Translations under genes and position numbers: made by a program
NCBI RefSeq assembly: GCF_000165425.1
Contig: NW_001799477.1
Coordinates: 372,001 to 436,000, forward strand
Reading direction: 5' to 3'
DNA length: 64,000 bases
Source of the DNA: Paramecium tetraurelia
Taxonomy: Eukaryota > Ciliophora > Oligohymenophorea > Peniculida > Parameciidae
In this document: in pieces, positions 36,760 through 49,600 of the stretch
How positions within the stretch are numbered: the first letter of the stretch is position 1
Layout: every line of letters starts with the position of its first letter
Notes under the pieces: generated by a model
Told to the model about the DNA's origin: nothing
Seen by the model: the letters and a program-made list of their open reading frames with translations, nothing else
The model's database searches: none

Positions 36760-39700
36760 ATGTCCATTAAAGACATTTAAAAACTATAATCTCTATTTCA
36801 AATTAATAACAGCGTAGTTTAAGAATATCTAGGAATCAGGTCCATAAATTAGACTCTAATTGATTAAGTATTGCCCAAATGATTACATTTGTAGTTGGTG
36901 AATTGCGATAGTGCTAATGAGGTTCAGAAAATCAAAAGAATCGAAGGCTGCAAAGATTGGGACAAATTAAAACAGAAACTGGTACCCTACTTTGTGGCAT
37001 CCCAATTGACTTATGGCAAACCGATTCACAAATACATCCAATAAGCACATGAAGACTTACTAATCAAATACCATATTTTCTATGAAGGTTTAATTGAATT
37101 TCAAACTTGTTCCATGTTAAATCAATATCTCATACTCAAACACAAATTGCTAAGAGACGATTAGGATCTCAAAATTGAATTTCGCAAATTAATCAACACA
37201 CTCATTTGGAAGACCAATCAATTGCATTTTGTAATTCGAATTATTATCGGTTACATTGCCTATGCTAAAATAAGTAAGCAAATAGGTAATGTCGAAAGAG
37301 TCTTCGAATAAATAGCTAAGTTAATTGAGATATCGCTTAAAAACGGAGCAAATTACCATCATTTGTTATTCAAAACAGATGTTCAACTGTTCTCCTCCTA
37401 TTGGAACAAAATTATCAAAGTCAGTAAGAACGATACCAATGCTCTCATCTTAGAGTAATTGTTATAATAGGCTTAATTCTACTTCAATGATTACAACTTT
37501 TAGAGTGATATCGTTAAAGAATTATAAATGTTGCAGAAAGCGAAATATTCCATTGCTTCGATTTCCAGAGTAAATGAAGACACAAAGCCCAAAAGCAAGG
37601 GGAAAAAACCAATCTTATAAATTAATAATTTGATGCCTGAAGAATTCCAAAAGGAATCTTCCAAAACTACTAACAGATATTTGGATTTAGGTAAAATAGT
37701 TAAAACAGAACAAACTCAAGCAACAGTCACAAGTAAACGAATTATTAAGACTTCTGCCTCTAAGCTTCTTAATTCTCAGTATAAACATATTGAAGAAGAT
37801 CCAATCTTCTAAATTCAAATTGAAAATTATCACATCAATAAGATAGTGAGAAAAGGGTGCTTTAAAATTTAAAAACCAGTAACCTTGTCTACTTGCACTT
37901 GTATACTTTTCTTAATATCATAGAAAGATACAAAACCTAGCCTACCGCTTAAGAAGATTTGCCTTTGCTTACATTCTAAGATTTTGAGCGGGATCACCAA
38001 GACTCAATACTAGAATTACCATCCCCAGTCAAACCAGCCACTGAATCAGAACAAAAGATATCAGGGAGAGAACATAGCATCACCCATTCTTAATCGTCTC
38101 AAGGAAAAATTGATAAACTGAATAATCTTAGCAACCCCTATAAATTAAAGAATTTGATCGGTTCTAGATTTCAATAAATCCTGGATATAGCCTAACTTAG
38201 TGCATCTTCGACTCCCAGGAATGCTGATCTAGGTAAATCCATAAGAAGATAAAAAACTATTTCAATAAAGAAAGAACACAAGGAATTTCAATAATAACCG
38301 CAGTAACAACTCTCCATTCCCGAAATCCAATAAATACAATCCTGTAAAGAGCAGGATGCATAAACTACAGAAAGAAGAAGAAGTGGTATGGTAGTTAGTT
38401 CACCTGATGCAGCATCCCAAATTAGTTAAGCCATTCAAAAATCTAGTCTTATTGAGAGTGTCACTGCGAAATCATAGATAATAATTGCAATACCATAATC
38501 AGTTTAATAGTAGGCATAATCATCGCAATAGCAAAATCCATCAATCAATGTAAAAAGGCCTTAGAGAAGGAATCTATTAACATTAAGAACTGCAACTACT
38601 TTTTTCATGGAGTAATCCAACGCTTACATTCCAAAATTCCAATTCTCATTGTGCTATCACAACAGAACGATTTTATGGCAATGTGGTTTATAAATAACAT
38701 CCTCTGAGAACATTCTTATTGGATTTTAAGATACAACAAATAATAAAATTGTGTACAGGGCAAAGCTGTAAAATATAAAAATTGAAAATACTAAGAATTG
38801 GGCTTAAATCATTGAAGCCTTTGTGAACGAATATCAATTATAAACGTCTCAGTGTTTGCCTTATTTACACTTTAACTCAATAATGAGTGACAGGAAAAGC
38901 GATAATTACAACTTTATCAAGTTTCCAAACTATCAATTTGAACTTGCTAAAAATGAAATAGAACAAATGGGAATCTTGAAGGATTTATTTAGATGGATGT
39001 ATACCACTTATTTATATGAATAAATCAATATCACAGGCATTAGATTAAAATTGTACACAGTAGAGAAAGACAAAACTCTGAATGCATATAGAGAATTAAT
39101 TAATGTAGTAAATCTTTACAGAAGAATGATAATACAGTCAACTCTTAGCGACGAGAAGGAGAATTTCCACTTATTAGTTTGTAGCTACGGAGGTATTATA
39201 TTATTTGGTATAATTAATAGAGTGTATAAAAAACAATATCATTCTTTTGAATAGGATACTCAACTTTAAGATCAACAAATAAAAGGAATAATAGTATATG
39301 ATACACAAGCAATTGGTAAGTCTTAGAAATTTAAGCATAACTAATGATGAAGATAACATATTTTTCATAATCAGAGTCAGTATTATATTTTAGAAAGAGA
39401 AGTATTACTATATTATAATGAATTAGTATCCTGTATTATAAAAAAAATGATTACCATACAAAGTATTAAGTGGATGTACTATTTGAGGCAATCAATAGTC
39501 CATTAAAGATCAAACCACTCAGATTGTAATTCGATGCTATCGAAAAGATCTTAGAGAAGAGATATCACAATAATCTAAAATAGATAATAAATTAAATACT
39601 GTTCTCTTAAAGGAAATGCTTGACTATGTTCTATGAATTTATAGATCAAAAATTGATGATTAATGAATAAAAGTAGTTATAGGTTAGAATGAACATCTTT

Positions 39701-42466
39701 TCGTTGCATGATGCTTAAAAAATGGAGGCTTGCGGAATGAAATTAGGTTTCCTCATTGATTTACAGACTAAGGTAAAACCATTTGCTATTACTGAAATCG
39801 AACGATACATCTATGATGACACCTAAAAGAAATTAGATTATCAGTCCAAATCATAGACTATCCACAATAGAGAACATCTGTTCGATAAGCATTTCGCATA
39901 GATATTTGGAGAGGATATTACGAATAATGAATAACAACATTTCCATCAAACTACTTTAATTGACTTGGTCAAACGATACTAATCAAATATTAACACTGAG
40001 GCAAAACAGGAAATAGACACAAAGAAGGTTGGTCCCATTGTAATATATTAAGAGAATCCATTTACTGATGTGCATATTGATGATTTGGAAAAGTTGGAAT
40101 CTTAATTTTTTAGTAAGAAAAACTTAAAACTCAGCTAAATTTAAAAATATAGAATAAAATTAAAGCATCTTTCCATTCAAATATCCATCGTTCACAAATA
40201 AATAATATTGATTTATCATTGCAATTAACGATTGTAAAGATTACAAATCAACCCTACTGATGAAGAAGACAATATATTGTCTAACATAGTGTAACTTATA
40301 CAGAATGGCCCTACTTGTTGGATCCTTTAAATGCTGTATAAGAAAGTAAGTCAAAGAGCCTTAAAGTAATCTTTCATTAGCTCCTAATTATCTGATGGGT
40401 TTGAATTATTGAAATATAAGAAATCGAAAAGCTAATTGGCCGAGATTCCTTCGTATAATGTGTTACATTACTACATCTTAAACAACTATGTGGTACTATT
40501 AAAATATTTTACTCTTAAATAATTTGTGATAGTTCAGAAGATTAAAAATTATGGAAAATACTAGATAACTATTAAGGTGTTCTTTAGATGTCAAAAACCA
40601 GATATATTGGCTGAGAATGATTACTTTTTAATGAGAATAGACTTCTAAAACATCATATTAAAGACGGGAATGATGAAAATGATCTTTAATAAATATGATA
40701 TCACTGAGATGTTGAAAATAGAGATACCATAGAGTATGACAGATGCAAATATTGTTTAAACTGCCATGAACATATTTCAGAAATGTCACTTAGGAACATT
40801 TACATTAAGTTAGGTTCCATTCTTTGCAGCTAATCAAGATGATCAAAAATAGAATGAAAGTTAAATAACACATAATTCATATGAGGATCATTCAACCAAA
40901 CTTACAGTTCAATAAATTAGAAGGATCGGCAATTTCCCTGAAAATACAACTTTCAAGAAATCTGATCTCTGCAAAGGCTTCTTAGAACATTATATCAAAA
41001 ACAGTAGATTAATTATTACTCACATCAAGAAGTCCTACTTGATACATTCAATATCAACTGGTCAATTAATTAAAATATCAAACAATAAGGTTACTTAATT
41101 ATTGAATGATTAATAATAAATTACAGATTATGTTATAATCTAAATCTTCAGACACTTATTACTGGACATTTGGATTGTCAAGATTTATATTCCAAAGACA
41201 ACTAGATAAATGTTAGGTCTGTTGAGATCAGAAGACTTCAAAGAGAATGATGGCAAGGATTTGATGGATAGTCTCATCATTTACAAAAAGCAAACCATCA
41301 TGAGTTTTAAAGATTTAGATTCATTTTCAGATATCACACCTAGATAAAGTGTTAATCTCTAAAAGCAAAACCATCGATGGAGCTAATATAAAATATCATA
41401 GTTCCATTCTCCAGCTGTCTCGAGTATCTAGGTATAAAATCAAATTGGGTAATCCCCGACCACTTCATACTATCTCAATGAGTTCTTATGCCTTACTAAA
41501 TTGGTTACTGATTTTACAGAATATCATTTAGATAATGGAAATAAGGAGTAGTATATTGTTAAGGAAAAATTAATTTGGGTTAACATAATCAACAACAATT
41601 TTTCATTAGAATAACATCCCAAGTAATAAAATTGCTTTTTGTCCCTCTTATTTGATCAGAAGGAGATCAATCTCTAGGAACTCCTATTTTAACGTTACAT
41701 TAGAATTGAAAGAGTTGGCGAATCGCACATTGAGTTTTACATGAAGTATTCATAAAAGGCTGATCAACTAAAGGGTATTGCTCTTCTTAAAGGGAAAATT
41801 AACCAATTAAATTTACATAATAACAAATTCCCTGGTATTATAAGTGAAGCAAAATTGAATGAGGAGTAGATTAAATTCTTAAAACGTACTTGTATTTTCT
41901 TCCCATTTGATGCCATTAGCTATGCCAATACATCCAATTTCAATATTGAATTGAAGTACTTCTCATATAATAAATTTACTGAAGTCAAAGAGCAAATCAA
42001 TTTAAGAGAATTACTCAATTTGTATATAGCAGATGGCTTTTATAAATATTAAACTAACTATATGAATTCTAAACTCAATCATTCAGATATTATCAGTATA
42101 TGCTATTATATGATACATAAAATTAAAACGCAGAACTTTTTAAATTTAAGTCAGTATCATACAATCCCAAATTTGAACTAATTAAAAACTCAGAAATAAT
42201 CTAAAACAATATAAAAACCAATTAGATTATAAATCAAGACCTTCAAAAAACCATACATTTTTATAATCTCATTACTTTACAAAGAACTTTAAGTCACTTG
42301 TATAAATTGGAAAACTTGTCATCAAATAAATGAAGTATTTTAGTTTAGTTACTTAAACAAGCATATAATGCATTTCGAGCTTTTACTCGAAAACTAACCT
42401 AAAATAGCATTATAAAAGATAGAAAAAATAATTGATAAAATAATGAATATTATATTAATAAAATGA
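36760..42466 (+). CDS. Giant protein of unknown function (about 1,864 aa)
   Basis: I do not recognise this protein. Four introns (36868-36894, 37901-37923, 39316-39352 ending AAG, 39402-39426) leave exactly 1,865 codons from ATG 36760 to TGA 42464-42466. The N-terminal 300 residues are helical (ANEVQKIKRIEGCKDWDKLK, FVIRIIIGYIAYAKI). A long disordered Ser/Gln/Pro region follows (QQQPQQQLSIPEIQQIQS, VVSSPDAASQISQAIQ) to about residue 600. Next is a mixed alpha/beta part containing FHLLVCSYGGIILFG, which superficially recalls an alpha/beta-hydrolase elbow, though no catalytic triad could be assigned. The last 900 residues are dense with TAA/TAG codons and contain repeated beta-rich stretches (ITIKVFFRCQKPDILAEN, SLLFDQKEINLQELLFQRYI). 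No membrane segment is evident. The third intron (37 nt) is the least secure. Confidence 0.7.
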
Positions 42467-43252
42467 ATTTGTTATATTAAATATTGATGCAGTCCTATTA
42501 AAGATCTGAAATTTAATAAAGATACCTCCCTGTATTTGAATGAGATTAAGTGCTAAAAGTCAAATTAATGGATAGTACATCTTTAATATGAATAGAAGAA
42601 AATCTATTCGTTATGATAGTAGTAATTTAGTATTAGGATTTTGAAGATTAAAGAACTAAGAACTTAGAACATAATTGATCCTTAAGATGATTTTATATTT
42701 AGATGTTATAAGAGTTAAAATAACATATTTTTCAATTCTATTCTCCAAAATCAAATTTTAGGATCTAATAATTGCTTGTCGATCCAAATTCTATTATATA
42801 TGATTGGATTTACTACTTCTATTACTGTATTCGATGAAACAATCATAAAATAAGATTTATGCAATTGTATATTGAAAGGTACTTGGTGTTTTGGCATAGT
42901 AGTAGATTGAATTATTTATGTACGAATAACTAATGTGAAAGATTTTCATGTAATTATTATTATTATTAGTAACTACATTAAATAGATCTAGTATTAAGAA
43001 TAGAATAAATGGATAGGATAAAATGTGTTTTGGTAGAATGATTTTTCAATAATTGTGATTGAGAATGTCCATCAGAAAATTGAATTTATAACATGCATCC
43101 TGTCAAATATATCAATACCAAATAAGCTGTTGTGCAAATTCTGCAATTTATTAAATAATAAGGTGAAAAAAGTTAGAGAAAGAGTGATACAAGGCAATAA
43201 AGTTAGTGAAATTTTATTTTTGATAATATTGTTGTTCTAATGATATTTGCTT
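42467..43252. other. Coding-like remnants, no intact gene
   Basis: On the plus strand, 42616-42910 reads openly (LKIKELRTQNIIDPQDDFIF, NNCLSIQILLYMIGF, TTSITVFDETIIKQDLCNC). 43040-43240 reads IENVHQKIEFITCILSNISI, PNKLLCKFCNLLNNKVKKVR. TGA codons and frame changes separate the pieces and no set of normal introns joined them. It may be an eroded gene or a badly resolved small one. No family was recognised. Confidence 0.35.
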
Positions 43253-43896
43253 TCAATTGTGGAAATTCCAAATCATGAATCCTGTTGTTCCCATAAAGGC
43301 AGCCCACCCCCAAAGTTCATAGAATCCTCTAAAACCATCATGATATTGACGAATCACTTATCTTGAAATTCAACTACTTTAATACCTGTGTGTGCCATTA
43401 CAGAAGGGAGCATTTGCACTCTGTTTGCAATTACACAATTTATAATATCCAGAAGTATCGACATTAAATTTAATTGGTCTATTTCTAGTTACTGAGGCAT
43501 TGCACATTCCATCACACCAAGGATTCGATTATGAAATGCCGCATGAACACCATTGGTAAATCTTGATATAGCGAATTCAAAATACCTTTCCCTTCTAAAG
43601 ATAGCAATTATAAGGATAGAAACCAGCAACATAAGGCACTGATGCAGGACGGTACTTTCCTTCAGGATATGGGATGGATTCGGGTAGAAGTACGAATTTT
43701 TACTCTGGGAAATCAGTAATATCATCTGGCTTTCTCTCTTTTCTTGCTATATTTATATATGCTAACATTAATTACGTGGAGGTGGAGTAATGATCTCAGG
43801 TGGTAGTGTATATGGATCACGTAAATGGGCTTCCCCATGTTGGAGTATTGTAGATACAGTTCTGTATTTAGTTGCCTTCTTCAAGATTTAAGACAT
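43253..43896 (-). CDS. CDGSH iron-sulfur domain protein with two motifs (CISD3-like), membrane-anchored
   Basis: The model is 188 residues and three introns (43747-43775 ending TAG; 43562-43585 and 43362-43385, both ending AAG). The N-terminus (MSQILKKATKYRTVSTILQH) is basic and hydroxylated, compatible with mitochondrial import. Two CDGSH-type 2Fe-2S motifs follow. Motif 1 is WCSCGISQSNPWCDGMC, where the usual His ligand is Cys. Motif 2 is LCNCKQSANAPFCNGTH, with the normal C-x-C...C-x-G-x-H pattern. The sequence between them (RNRPIKFNVDTSGYYK) matches the CISD3 linker. Unlike human CISD3 the C-terminus continues into a hydrophobic segment, GFYELWGWAAFMGTTGFMIW, ending NFHN and TGA at 43253-43255. 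It could tether the protein to a mitochondrial or ER membrane. Confidence 0.88.
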
Positions 43897-45179
43897 CCAA
43901 AATAAATTAATTAATACAATATCAATATTTAATATTTATTACACTATTCACTATGCTATAACAATAATATTATTATAAACGAAGTATATTTTACAAGATG
44001 CTTTCTTCATTAAAAGCACTAATCAATTCTACCTAATAATCAAAAATAAGTGTGTAATTCAAACCCATAAATTGTTTATTGTGTAAAAGAATTTATCCTT
44101 GAATATAAATTCACATAATCTAAACATAGTAACTATCCCTATTGCCTATCCCAAGCAGCTCTGACAAATTTCTAATTTTCATTTATATTAAATTTTTTAT
44201 AAAATTAATGAACTCATAGTAGTGTCAAATACTTGAAGGTTCCAACAATAATAATCAGGATTTTGTTAGTTCAATTATTTGCTATTACTATAAAGCAATC
44301 TAAAATAAATAGAATTAGTGTTTGAATCAGTTCTCACACAAAAAATTAATGTTAGCACGACAAAAATATCATTATATTAATTAACTTTTTTAGTGATCTC
44401 CTTTTAGAATAAACAAAAATAGGAGCTCTCGAAATAAGAATCAATTTGCATTAAACGTATTCATTTAAAATTGATTATTGATATAAAGAAGAAGAATCTC
44501 TATTATTAAATTAAATATAGTAAATTAAAATCTTAAACTTCTTGAGTTTGAGATATGAAAAAAGGAATTAATATGCTTAGATTTAATCTGCTAGGAACTA
44601 TTATTCAATAGAACCATTCTTTTTGATTTCAATGAATAAACTAAAATATTATTATCACTTAAACTATTTTATTATTAACCATTTGCTGAGAATTTATTAT
44701 TAGGATTTTGTCATATTTACTAGCAGGATTGATGATATTTTATTTGCCCTTACTTTTCTATAATTAGTTAGTTAGTTATTTAATTATAAAAATTCAAAAG
44801 AAGTTTCAGAATTTGTAAATTTATTTTATATTCTTTAGAGCAACTATAAGTTCAATTATCTATAACTAACTCGTCCTAATGAGCTTATATCATTCTTCAA
44901 TGAAGATCTGAAGTTTTTAAACTCTATATAATTATTAATTCTACTTAGTTTCAATACTGGATATATCATTTCTAAAAACATGAAAAATTGAAGTATATTC
45001 AATTAAATCCATGATTGAACTATTATTGATTCTTGTTTTAACTACCCAATCAGAAAGACATAGTAAAAAATAATTGATCAAAAATATTTTTTGCAATTTA
45101 CAAAGCACATTCAAATTAATTAAATGATCTTTAATAAAAAAACATAAATAAATTATTGTTTAAATTTATTAAATATCAA
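43897..45179. other. Long intergenic stretch, nothing recognised
   Basis: Nearly 1.3 kb of very AT-rich sequence, unusually long for this genome. There are scattered short open stretches but no family motif, tRNA or repeat that I can support. Candidate location for an eroded gene or non-coding RNA. Confidence 0.4.
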
Positions 45180-45674
45180 ATGTTCATAGAATCAATTGAT
45201 CACTCTACTCCAAGAACGATTGGAGAAAATGACAGTATAAATAACTATACGATTTAGTTACAAAGCCAGAATTTGATTCAAAAATCAATTATAAACTTGA
45301 AGTTAGAAAATCACATCTTCTCAAGTAGTTCCTGAGATATTAAGTTGAAAATACACAAAAGAGTATTGTAAAACTAAAAAATAAGATTTCTGAAGATGAG
45401 GTAACAATAGAACATACATGTTAATATATTACTATTTGCTCATTATTATATTTATATATTTGTAGTAATTTAATTTTATTAGGTAATTAATAAACGAATT
45501 TCAAGAAAAAATTCAATTGCAAAACCTTTCAAATGTACTAATTGCACTCATACTTACTCCTCAAAACCAGCTCTAAAACAGCACTTAAGATTGAAGCATT
45601 TTGAAGAACACACTCCATTAACTTAACCTCTAGATTAATAAAAATTATTAGTTGTACCAATATCCTAAATATGA
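45180..45674 (+). CDS. Single C2H2 zinc-finger protein
   Basis: A short gene beginning MFIESIDHSTPRTIGENDSI at 45180. The C-terminal exon reads RISRKNSIAKPFKCTNCTHT then YSSKPALKQHLRLKHFEEHT. This is one classical finger, C-x2-C-x12-H-x4-H, preceded by a basic stretch. It ends LLVVPISQI, TGA at 45672-45674. An intron of 20 nt near 45328-45347 (ending AAG) keeps the frame through IENTQKSIVKLKNKISEDE. The join between that and the finger exon (about 45400-45480) was not resolved, as the AT-rich stretch there is longer than a usual intron. A possible nucleic-acid-binding protein of about 120 residues. Confidence 0.6.
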
Positions 45675-46666
45675 AATTAATTTTTGTTCATTATATTTTG
45701 TATTATAAAGACAGCCCAAGAATCAAATTATTTTTCGTGAAGAAGTATTTTTAATGAGATGATAAGGCCTGAGTAAAATTAATCAAAATTAATGAGTTGA
45801 TAATTTATAATATATTTATAAATAAATTTTGATTTAAGTTGATAATTAGTCCATAACTAACTAGAATTTAAGCGAAAATCGTTCCAATTTATAATAATTA
45901 TTGTAATACTAAAGTTCATGAGATTTAGTTCAATAGAAATAGAAATAGAAGTTTACAAATTAATAATTGATAGAAATATTCAATAGTATAAATAGAAGCT
46001 GATTTTAAAATTACTAACTCTTTAATTAAATAATCTATTGAATAATAGGTTGACAACATATTTTACTTATCAGTATAATTGTAAACTTAAATTAAAGAAT
46101 AATATCAAATATTTAAATTTTCAAATTAAAAAAGAAAATAGAAAACTAATAGAAGTAGAGATGCCTTATTTTTTAATGTAGTTTATGTTGAATACAAAAT
46201 TTAAGAAATTATTAAAAGAAAAATATAATGAAATTTTCTTTTATTTTTTTTTTTTCATTTTTCTACTTTTAAGCCTCAATTAAATTTGAAAGTCTAATAC
46301 TTTTTTAATTTCATTTTAAAGACTGTATATTTAAGTAGAAGATGTCCTAAAAATTGATAACTAACAGAATTTAATTTATTTCTGAAGATAAAGATTTAAA
46401 AAATTGATATTTTTGTGCTTGATTGTGTAGAATTATGTTTTTATGGACTCTAAAGAGTCTAAGAGAAGACCTTGGATGAATAATTCCATTTTTGAATTAA
46501 TAAATTGTTGACCTATTTTAAATTTAATCAATTTGTATTTGATAGTATTCATAAATTAAGTGAGTATGATTGGTCAAGGGGGAATAATAGAAACTATTTG
46601 TGGTTGATCATGAGATTATATTAGTATTTAGCATTTAATATATTTCATATTTTAAATTAATTCAGG
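45675..46666. other. Long intergenic stretch upstream of the dynein gene
   Basis: About 990 bases, extremely AT-rich, with a T-rich tract at 46230-46260. No gene or RNA was recognised. The dynein promoter should lie in its last part. Confidence 0.45.
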
Positions 46667-49600
46667 ATGTAACCAGAGAGTGCCAAAATAAAACTAGCCA
46701 GTCGTCTCTTCGATAGAGGGAAACCACCGTAAAGTAATACGAATGAAAGACCACTTACTGCAAAGATAGCAATCAGAGCATAGATGAATATGACTATGAC
46801 AAAGATTGAGAAGGCTCCGGATAAATTGCCTTCGATTCACGAAGAACGTAGTATATCTTATCAAAAATCGGGAGGAGTAGGTCTAAATCAAACTCGAGGG
46901 AAATCATAGAACAGTAATATTGATTCGATTCAATTTAGACAATGACTCATTCCCAAAGCATAATAGAACCTTTGATTTAACAAGTGACATCTTCTAGGAT
47001 GAGAGACGGTTATTAAAGTCTCGTCAGGTTCATGAGTTGATGGATCGTATGATTGGAAGAGCAAAACCTCCAAGTCCGCCAAAGGAAGCTTAGAAGATTG
47101 TATAAGTGTTGCCAAGTAACATCTTGGATAATACTCGCATGACTATGACTAGGGATGCTAAGACAGCTCCAAGAAAGACCATTCGAACATAATAAATGAG
47201 GAAAGAGATTTTAAATAAAACCTCCATGTCTTAGGTTTCAGATAGTTCAGAAGATTCAAGTGAGGAGAATGGTAATTTCGGATTGAAAGATGTCGATGCA
47301 TTTATTCAAATGATCAAGGAACACAAATTGAGTTAGCAGGAATTCATGTATTTGATAAAAAGGAAGAAACATTCAAATGATGCTTACAATATGAGGATAG
47401 TGAATTATCCATACATTCAAAAGCATTAGCTTAATAATTTCTATACACTTTCAGCCAAGGGATTGACTAGATATGAGAATAATATTACCATTGAGTTTGT
47501 TTCATTGAATACTTGGTTAGAAGAAAAGAGATTAATTTAATGCAATTAAATCATTAAGGTTTTTTTAAGAAGTTTCGTAAATGGAAGACTTTGAAGAAAT
47601 GGCAAAAGATATTACATTAACAAAGAACTTCTATTGTTTAAGCTTAGCTTTGTGAAAAGATGCTGATTTTGAATCCAATTTATTAAAAATTAATAGTTTC
47701 ACATAGAAGTTTATGTTATGACATTGAAGCCCTTAGAATTGTCGATATAGACAAGATAGAAGAAGAATTGACTGAAAAAAAAGATTAGTATTTGAGTCTG
47801 CATGAATTTAGTGTATTACAATAAAAGTAGAGGAATAGACTAGTTGAGAAAATCTAGATTCAATCTAGGAAGATGAAAGAAAATTGTTTATCAGGACTCA
47901 AAACTGTTATTGATAAATTGAGAACACAAATTAATTAAGAGAAACAATCAGATGATGATCATGTGCCATTGAAATTAGAGAAAAATATGTCTTAATCTAA
48001 GTAAATTGATAGAAAGTAATAAATTATCGAAACTTTTGGATTTCCAGAAAGAATGGATTATGGTCACAGAGCATTAATGAGAACAGAGTTTATTAAGTTT
48101 TTAAGATTAGCTTATCTATTAGATTTCATTGCTGTTTAATCTTTGGGATAAATTTACATTAAATCAGCAACAGAATTTGTGGATAAATTGATTAGGGTAC
48201 AATAATGCAGTAAAAATAACAGAAAACTACCTAAATTGACTGAAAATGATGAGGAGAAAAAAGACCTCTAAGATTATGATCCCATCTTCACTATTGAATT
48301 AAGATTTAATCCAATAGATGGATATCTTGATATTGAAAGGTAGCAAGTGCCTTGGGATACTTTAAATGAAAATTTGTTGGATTTTGATTTGTAAGAGTGT
48401 ATTAGATTGAAGGAAGAGAAGGTACAAACCATTGAGAAGGTAGAGAGGAAACAGTAGAATAATCAAAATTCAAATTAATAGTTATCTACGGAACCATAAG
48501 AAGAGGTGATTGAAGAACCTGAGTTTGTATGTAAAAGAGAGGTACAAAATCTGTATGAAACACAATTGGAAGTACATCCATCTAAAAGGGATTTCCTTAG
48601 TCGAATTCAAGAGGCGTTCTGTGATGGATTAGATTAGATATAGGTAATTGAAAGATGGAGCAAACATCCTGATTTCTTATAATATGTTTAAGCCTTGGAA
48701 GAATGGGATGAAATTATTGGAGATAAGTGGACATAGCCTGATTCTATTAATCTGAATCCTTCATATTGGATTAAAGAACACCCTATGAACAATATATTCA
48801 TGCATGAGATTTCTTCGGAATTGGATGAAGCATTTTAAAAGTTGGAGCATTTCTAAAAGGAATTCAATGAATACCTGAATTTGATTTGGAGACAAGAGAA
48901 TAGCGAAATAAAATAATTACAAAATCCAAGGTTGATATATTAATCAAAGATATTTGCATGTACTTTAAAGAGTGCTTAATTGATTGAAAATATACTACAA
49001 TAGAAATTGATACCTCAGGTGGACATTGGGTTGTACAGAGTCAAGATTTAAAATATTTAGAAGTAATTGAGTGCTAAATAATCATAAATACTGGCATAAT
49101 TGGAAGAGCTTTACTTACAATTGTTTAGGAATAGATCTTATATATTGAAGGTGTGGTTATAATAATCAATAAAATCATTATCTGGTATGGTTATCAGAAT
49201 TGAAGAATTTATTGAATAGAAGAACTCTGTAGATCGAATAACTAAAGAATTACCTACAAAGAGGGAAGAAATTGAAACAGCTATCAGTATAATCACTTTG
49301 GCTTAAGATTGTAAACTATTTTCAATGAAGAAGGAAGACAAGGACTTAGCATAAGAATTGAATTATTTAGAGTCTTCTTTGAATGTGGCATTGTCGGAAG
49401 CAGACAATAATACAGCAAAAAATATTGAAAGATTTAAAAAAACATTGAAAGAACGTATAGACAAATTAAAGGGAGAGTGTTTGGAAGTGAGTGAGGCAAT
49501 TAATAAGGAGAAGTTTCTGACCCTAAACACAGATTTGGTGGATGCCATCAAGGAGTTAACTGAGATAGATACAAAGACAAAATAATTGGAATAGAGTGCC

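Noticed and set aside
38990..39260. Lipase/esterase call from VCSYGG in the giant protein
   Set aside because: Only an elbow-like motif is seen; no acid or His partner could be placed, so no enzymatic function is claimed.
43489..43725. Minus-strand hydrophobic open frame of 78 codons
   Set aside because: It ignores two introns of the CDGSH gene; the correct frame carries both Cys-rich motifs.
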